Of a stretch of DNA of 24,377 bases, positions 21,561 through 24,377 are shown one piece after another. Source of the stretch: a virus. Below the pieces are notes generated by a model. That model made no database searches and was not told where the DNA came from. It was given only the letters and a program-made list of their open reading frames with translations. The first letter of the stretch is position 1. Every line of letters begins with the position of its first letter. The translations under genes and the position numbers were made by a program. The stretch spans positions 1-24,377 of the IMG/VR virus record IMGVR_UViG_3300028844_001649. One strand, 5' to 3'.

Positions 21561-22973
21561 TTATTGTGATTTTAAATTGTTCAGCATAGACTTGAGTTTT
21601 GTGCTCTGTACTTCTGCCGTTACTTTAGGTTGTTCTTGTGTTTCTTGTGTTTGCACAGGCTTTTCGCCCACAGTAGTTGTGGTTTTAATAGACTTCATCA
21701 GTTCTGATGGTGCTTCTCTGGAATGTGATTGTTGTCCTTCTTCACCCAGGTCAATGATTCTCAATGAACCTACATTGAACTCTAAATCCACTTTGGTGCC
21801 CACACCTGAACTACTTCTAGTTTTCATTAACTGTATTTGATATCTACCACGTTCTCTCATTGCTCTACTTGTGAATATACCAAACACATTGTCTGCAGTA
21901 TTGATCTTTGACAGTCCACCTGCAATATGTGAATGATCAAACTCTACTTCTTCCACTGCTGATCTGTTTAACTGCGAAGCAGTCACAAACACAATGTCCA
22001 ACTCTTTGGCCAAGTTACGCAACTCTTCAGACACATACTTGTCTTTCACAAACAAATCGTTGGGTGATACTTTGGCTGACACTGGCATGATCAAATCCAA
22101 ATAGTCCACACATAAAAATTCAATCTTGTATCCTTTGTTGATTTCTAGTTCTTTTAAATATGCTCTAATATCATTGACATTGCTTTGTGCAGGCAAATAT
22201 TTAATTTGCAAGTTACCTGCTTTCTTTTTCACCAACTTGACTTTCATTTCTACTTCATCTAAGTTTTTGAATATTTGATTGGATGCAGTGTTAGTCATCA
22301 TGGAGTCTATACGCATGGCACACAATCCTTCAGATAGTTCTAATGTGATGTACACACCATTTAATCCTTGTTGTGCCCAGTTCACGGATAAGTTTTGCAT
22401 GAACAAACTCTTACCAGATCCTGATCCACCAGCAAATATTTGCAGTTCGCCTTTGTTGAATCCACCATACAATGGTCTATCTACCATGGGCCATCCTGTG
22501 CTGACTTGTCCGTTGGATGCTTTCAACAATTCTAATCTACCTTTGGGATCTTCAAAGTAATCTGTGCCCATGTCTTTGGTCAATGATATTTGCACTGCAT
22601 CTTTGATTAATTTTTCTACAGGATTATAATTGCCCTTCTCCAACATGTCTGCTGATTTAAGAATAGCACGTTCTAGTTCTTGACGTCTAGTAAATGATTC
22701 AAACTCTTCAAAAAACCAAGAGTAATGATCATCTCTGATGTCTGGCACTGCTTGGCACTTGGTCCTAGTCACTGCATAAACTTGTTCTAAAGTAGGTATG
22801 GCTTTGTGCTTGTCCACATGTTCTTTGATAAACTCAGCCACAGGTTGTAACGACCTATCAAAGTTTTTAGGATTGTATATGTTCTGTACTCTGATATACG
22901 ATTCAGCATCGTTCAACATCATTTCCAAAAACAATTTCTGCATTTCTATAGTGTATTCTTTTGTGTCAGCCAT
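21561..22973 (-). CDS. Replicative DNA helicase (T4 gp41 / DnaB-like)
   Basis: This is a 470-aa hexameric 5'-3' DNA helicase that opens the fork and works with the adjacent primase. The N-terminal helical domain (1-130) is followed by the RecA-like core: Walker A GGSGSGKS (182-189), catalytic Glu in ITLELSEG (E212), Walker B FLCVDYLDLI (D290), the sensor TASQLNRS (about 335) and the DNA-loop and arginine-finger region ending MKTRSSSGVG. The C-terminus is a Gln/Thr-rich tail, a possible partner-binding site. The gene begins 8 bp after the primase stop with AAGGAAA inside the primase end. Length agrees with T4 gp41 (475 aa). Confidence 0.95.
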   Translation of the reverse strand: MADTKEYTIEMQKLFLEMMLNDAESYIRVQNIYNPKNFDRSLQPVAEFIKEHVDKHKAIPTLEQVYAVTRTKCQAVPDIRDDHYSWFFEEFESFTRRQELERAILKSADMLEKGNYNPVEKLIKDAVQISLTKDMGTDYFEDPKGRLELLKASNGQVSTGWPMVDRPLYGGFNKGELQIFAGGSGSGKSLFMQNLSVNWAQQGLNGVYITLELSEGLCAMRIDSMMTNTASNQIFKNLDEVEMKVKLVKKKAGNLQIKYLPAQSNVNDIRAYLKELEINKGYKIEFLCVDYLDLIMPVSAKVSPNDLFVKDKYVSEELRNLAKELDIVFVTASQLNRSAVEEVEFDHSHIAGGLSKINTADNVFGIFTSRAMRERGRYQIQLMKTRSSSGVGTKVDLEFNVGSLRIIDLGEEGQQSHSREAPSELMKSIKTTTTVGEKPVQTQETQEQPKVTAEVQSTKLKSMLNNLKSQ

Positions 22974-22981
22974 GTGTTATA

Positions 22982-23953
22982 TTAACTTTCCTTAAGTTTT
23001 TTTGCAAGTCGTCTCTTTGCCAATTCAATTTTAATTTTTGAAGTTTCTCTGTGGCCCATAATAGTTATCAATGTACCCAGTCTGCCATAATGTTTGACTG
23101 CATCATTAACATCTTTGATATGTGCTGGCCATTCAGGTATGCTCACTGCCCACCCTAACTCAACAGCACGGTCTATCATCTTTACTCCTGACTCGTCTTG
23201 ATCAGGCACCACTGTGATTTGTTTGGGTTGTTGTCTGATCAAAGATGCTTGATTGTCTGATATGGTGTTGTGCAACACTGCCACACCATTGATTGCCAGT
23301 GCATCAAACACACCTTCTGTGACTATTAATTGTGTCCAATGTTCTTGTTGTAGATCTAATCCAAATGCATAACCTTGTTGATGTTCATTGATGTACTTGG
23401 GAGTTTTGTCATCTAAAAATCTAGAAGACCATCCCACAATGTTGCCAGCATACGTATACGGAATCACAATGCGTTTTCTTCCAGACTCTTCTTTATCTAT
23501 CATGTAAGGATAGGATTGCCATTTGATGTGTCTGGCTGTTAGATATGCAATGTACTCTTCATCTGTGTTTTCCATCAAACGCCATTGGTCAGGCAAGTTC
23601 AACACATTAAAATCAATGTGTACTTTGGGTGCAGTACGTTCTTCTATGATTGAATGTATGTCTCTGTGTCTTAGACTTTCTAAATTCAGTCTTGCAATTT
23701 CATTTTGATCTACACCCATCCAGGATAACAATTTACGTGCTTTGTATCCTAATGTACGACCCAGTTTGAATGATGCTTTGAATCCACAATTAAAACAATG
23801 ATAAGACCAATCATGCCCTTGTTGTTTAATACCACCACGAGATCTCGTATCTCTGGATTCTCCATTGTGTTCACAACACACTGCGTTGAATGATATCCAG
23901 CCTGAAGATGTACGTTTTCTCCGGCCAGGAATAACGGTGGTGATATCTAACAT
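22982..23953 (-). CDS. DNA primase (T4 gp61-like)
   Basis: This is a 323-aa DnaG-type primase that makes RNA primers for lagging-strand synthesis with the helicase encoded next to it. An N-terminal zinc-binding part has C26/C27, H29, C53 and C56 (AVCCEH...YHCFNCGF). A TOPRIM core follows: VTEGVFDALA (E213, D217) and VVPDQDESG (D251-x-D253). A basic helical C-terminus (KIKIELAKRRLAKKLKES) may contact the helicase. Length is close to T4 gp61 (342 aa). The ATG overlaps the stop of the upstream SGNH-like gene (TAATG). Confidence 0.93.
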   Translation of the reverse strand: MLDITTVIPGRRKRTSSGWISFNAVCCEHNGESRDTRSRGGIKQQGHDWSYHCFNCGFKASFKLGRTLGYKARKLLSWMGVDQNEIARLNLESLRHRDIHSIIEERTAPKVHIDFNVLNLPDQWRLMENTDEEYIAYLTARHIKWQSYPYMIDKEESGRKRIVIPYTYAGNIVGWSSRFLDDKTPKYINEHQQGYAFGLDLQQEHWTQLIVTEGVFDALAINGVAVLHNTISDNQASLIRQQPKQITVVPDQDESGVKMIDRAVELGWAVSIPEWPAHIKDVNDAVKHYGRLGTLITIMGHRETSKIKIELAKRRLAKKLKES

Positions 23954-24377
23954 TAAGTTAGTATACAGGAATCTATTTGTTTAATCAACTGTTTTGATAT
24001 AATTTGATGTCCATTTTCATTGGGATGATCGCCTTTGGCATGTATGTCTTCACGCATAGGATGTTGTAATAATGTGGATCTATAGTTGTCATTAGGCCAC
24101 CACATGGTTGTAACATCTATGACTTTAGGTGGTTGAAATATATTGTATTGTGCCAATTGTAATTGTTGAGCATGTGCAACACCATCAAACAGATACACTG
24201 CTGATTCGTAGTTGTATTCAGATAATTCGTTAGATTGTGATAACACTGTCCATGCTTTGACCATGTCTCTCCATTCATCAGGCACTATAGATGAACCAAA
24301 GTTTACCCAAACATTGTGTATATATTTGTTCCACACAGGATCATTGGAGTATGATACATGATTAGGGTTATACCATG
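23953..24377 (-). CDS. SGNH-hydrolase-like protein, 5' end outside the window
   Basis: Only the C-terminal 140 residues are present. The frame stays open to the right edge of the window (reading WYNPNHVSYSNDPVW before the first GTG at 24336), so that GTG is internal and the real start lies outside. The segment GDHPNENGHQIISKQL near the C-terminus fits the last SGNH/GDSL block, in which an Asp/His pair (DHPNxxGH) supplies catalytic residues. WWPNDNYRS may belong to an earlier block. Phage SGNH-like proteins can be esterases acting on glycans, but some are inactive. It precedes the primase. Confidence 0.6.
   Translation of the reverse strand, partial: WYNPNHVSYSNDPVWNKYIHNVWVNFGSSIVPDEWRDMVKAWTVLSQSNELSEYNYESAVYLFDGVAHAQQLQLAQYNIFQPPKVIDVTTMWWPNDNYRSTLLQHPMREDIHAKGDHPNENGHQIISKQLIKQIDSCILT

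Noticed and set aside
24336-24336. GTG at 24336 as the start of the SGNH-like gene
   Set aside because: The same frame is open for 13 more codons to the edge of the window and there is no RBS before the GTG. The gene is cut by the edge.
1-24377. tRNA genes, CRISPR arrays, insertion sequences, integrase or att sites
   Set aside because: The gaps are short and were read. None contains a cloverleaf-like sequence, regularly spaced repeats, terminal inverted repeats or a transposase/integrase gene.

Overview
The window looks like part of the genome of a low-GC, marine T4-like myovirus. The evidence is a tightly packed gene set almost entirely on the minus strand, with many 1-17 bp overlaps (TAATG, ATGA). 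It encodes a gp41-type replicative helicase next to a gp61-type primase, an E. coli/T4-type class Ia ribonucleotide reductase (nrdA, nrdB), a glutaredoxin, a PAAR tail-tip protein and a pectate-lyase-fold tailspike. Auxiliary genes typical of marine phages are also present: an A-type Fe-S carrier and fatty-acid desaturases. There are no photosynthesis genes, so a heterotrophic host such as SAR11 is plausible, but nothing in the sequence proves the host. No tRNA, CRISPR array, IS element or integrase was seen.

Layout in the minus-strand direction of transcription (right to left). (1) 24377-21561: a 5'-truncated SGNH-hydrolase-like gene, primase and helicase. (2) 21504-18417: four genes behind a late-type promoter (GATAAATA). 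Three of the four start with a short leader ending in [I/L]-x-E|[A/G], resembling the capsid-targeting leaders of T4 internal head proteins. One of them is a 588-aa protein that appears to join a Pol-beta-type nucleotidyltransferase motif to a ligase-type KxDG motif. (3) 18254-17916: an isolated gene with a strong RBS and its own terminator, probably an abundant virion protein. (4) 17827-17145: two small unknown genes. (5) 17082-14673: four genes (coiled-coil/TM protein, two unknown or virion proteins, one small protein) between a late-type promoter and a strong terminator. (6) 14563-12561: a sigma70-type promoter directly after that terminator, then a cysteine-rich zinc-binding protein, a tiny membrane peptide, an IscA-like protein, an unknown protein, an MGME1/RecB-like exonuclease and a DUF3307-like membrane protein. 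(7) 12527-5400: late-type promoter, tailspike, an unknown protein, nrdA, nrdB and two desaturases. (8) 4631-5431: a third desaturase, the only plus-strand gene, behind a perfect T4 late promoter TATAAATA and overlapping desaturase 2 tail to tail. (9) 4588-1458: glutaredoxin, a small unknown protein, PAAR and three further genes that are probably virion-related. (10) 1402-319: a sigma70-type promoter, a broken SleB-type cell-wall hydrolase and a PD-(D/E)XK nuclease-like gene. (11) 206-1: a sigma70-type promoter and a gene cut by the window edge.

The genes supply replication (helicase, primase, exonuclease), dNTP synthesis (NrdAB with glutaredoxin as likely reductant), virion assembly, host membrane-lipid change (three desaturases) and possibly proteins packaged in the head. 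The most notable observation is the 21504-18417 cassette: a set of proteins possibly delivered from the capsid, including an unusual candidate two-domain nucleotidyltransferase.
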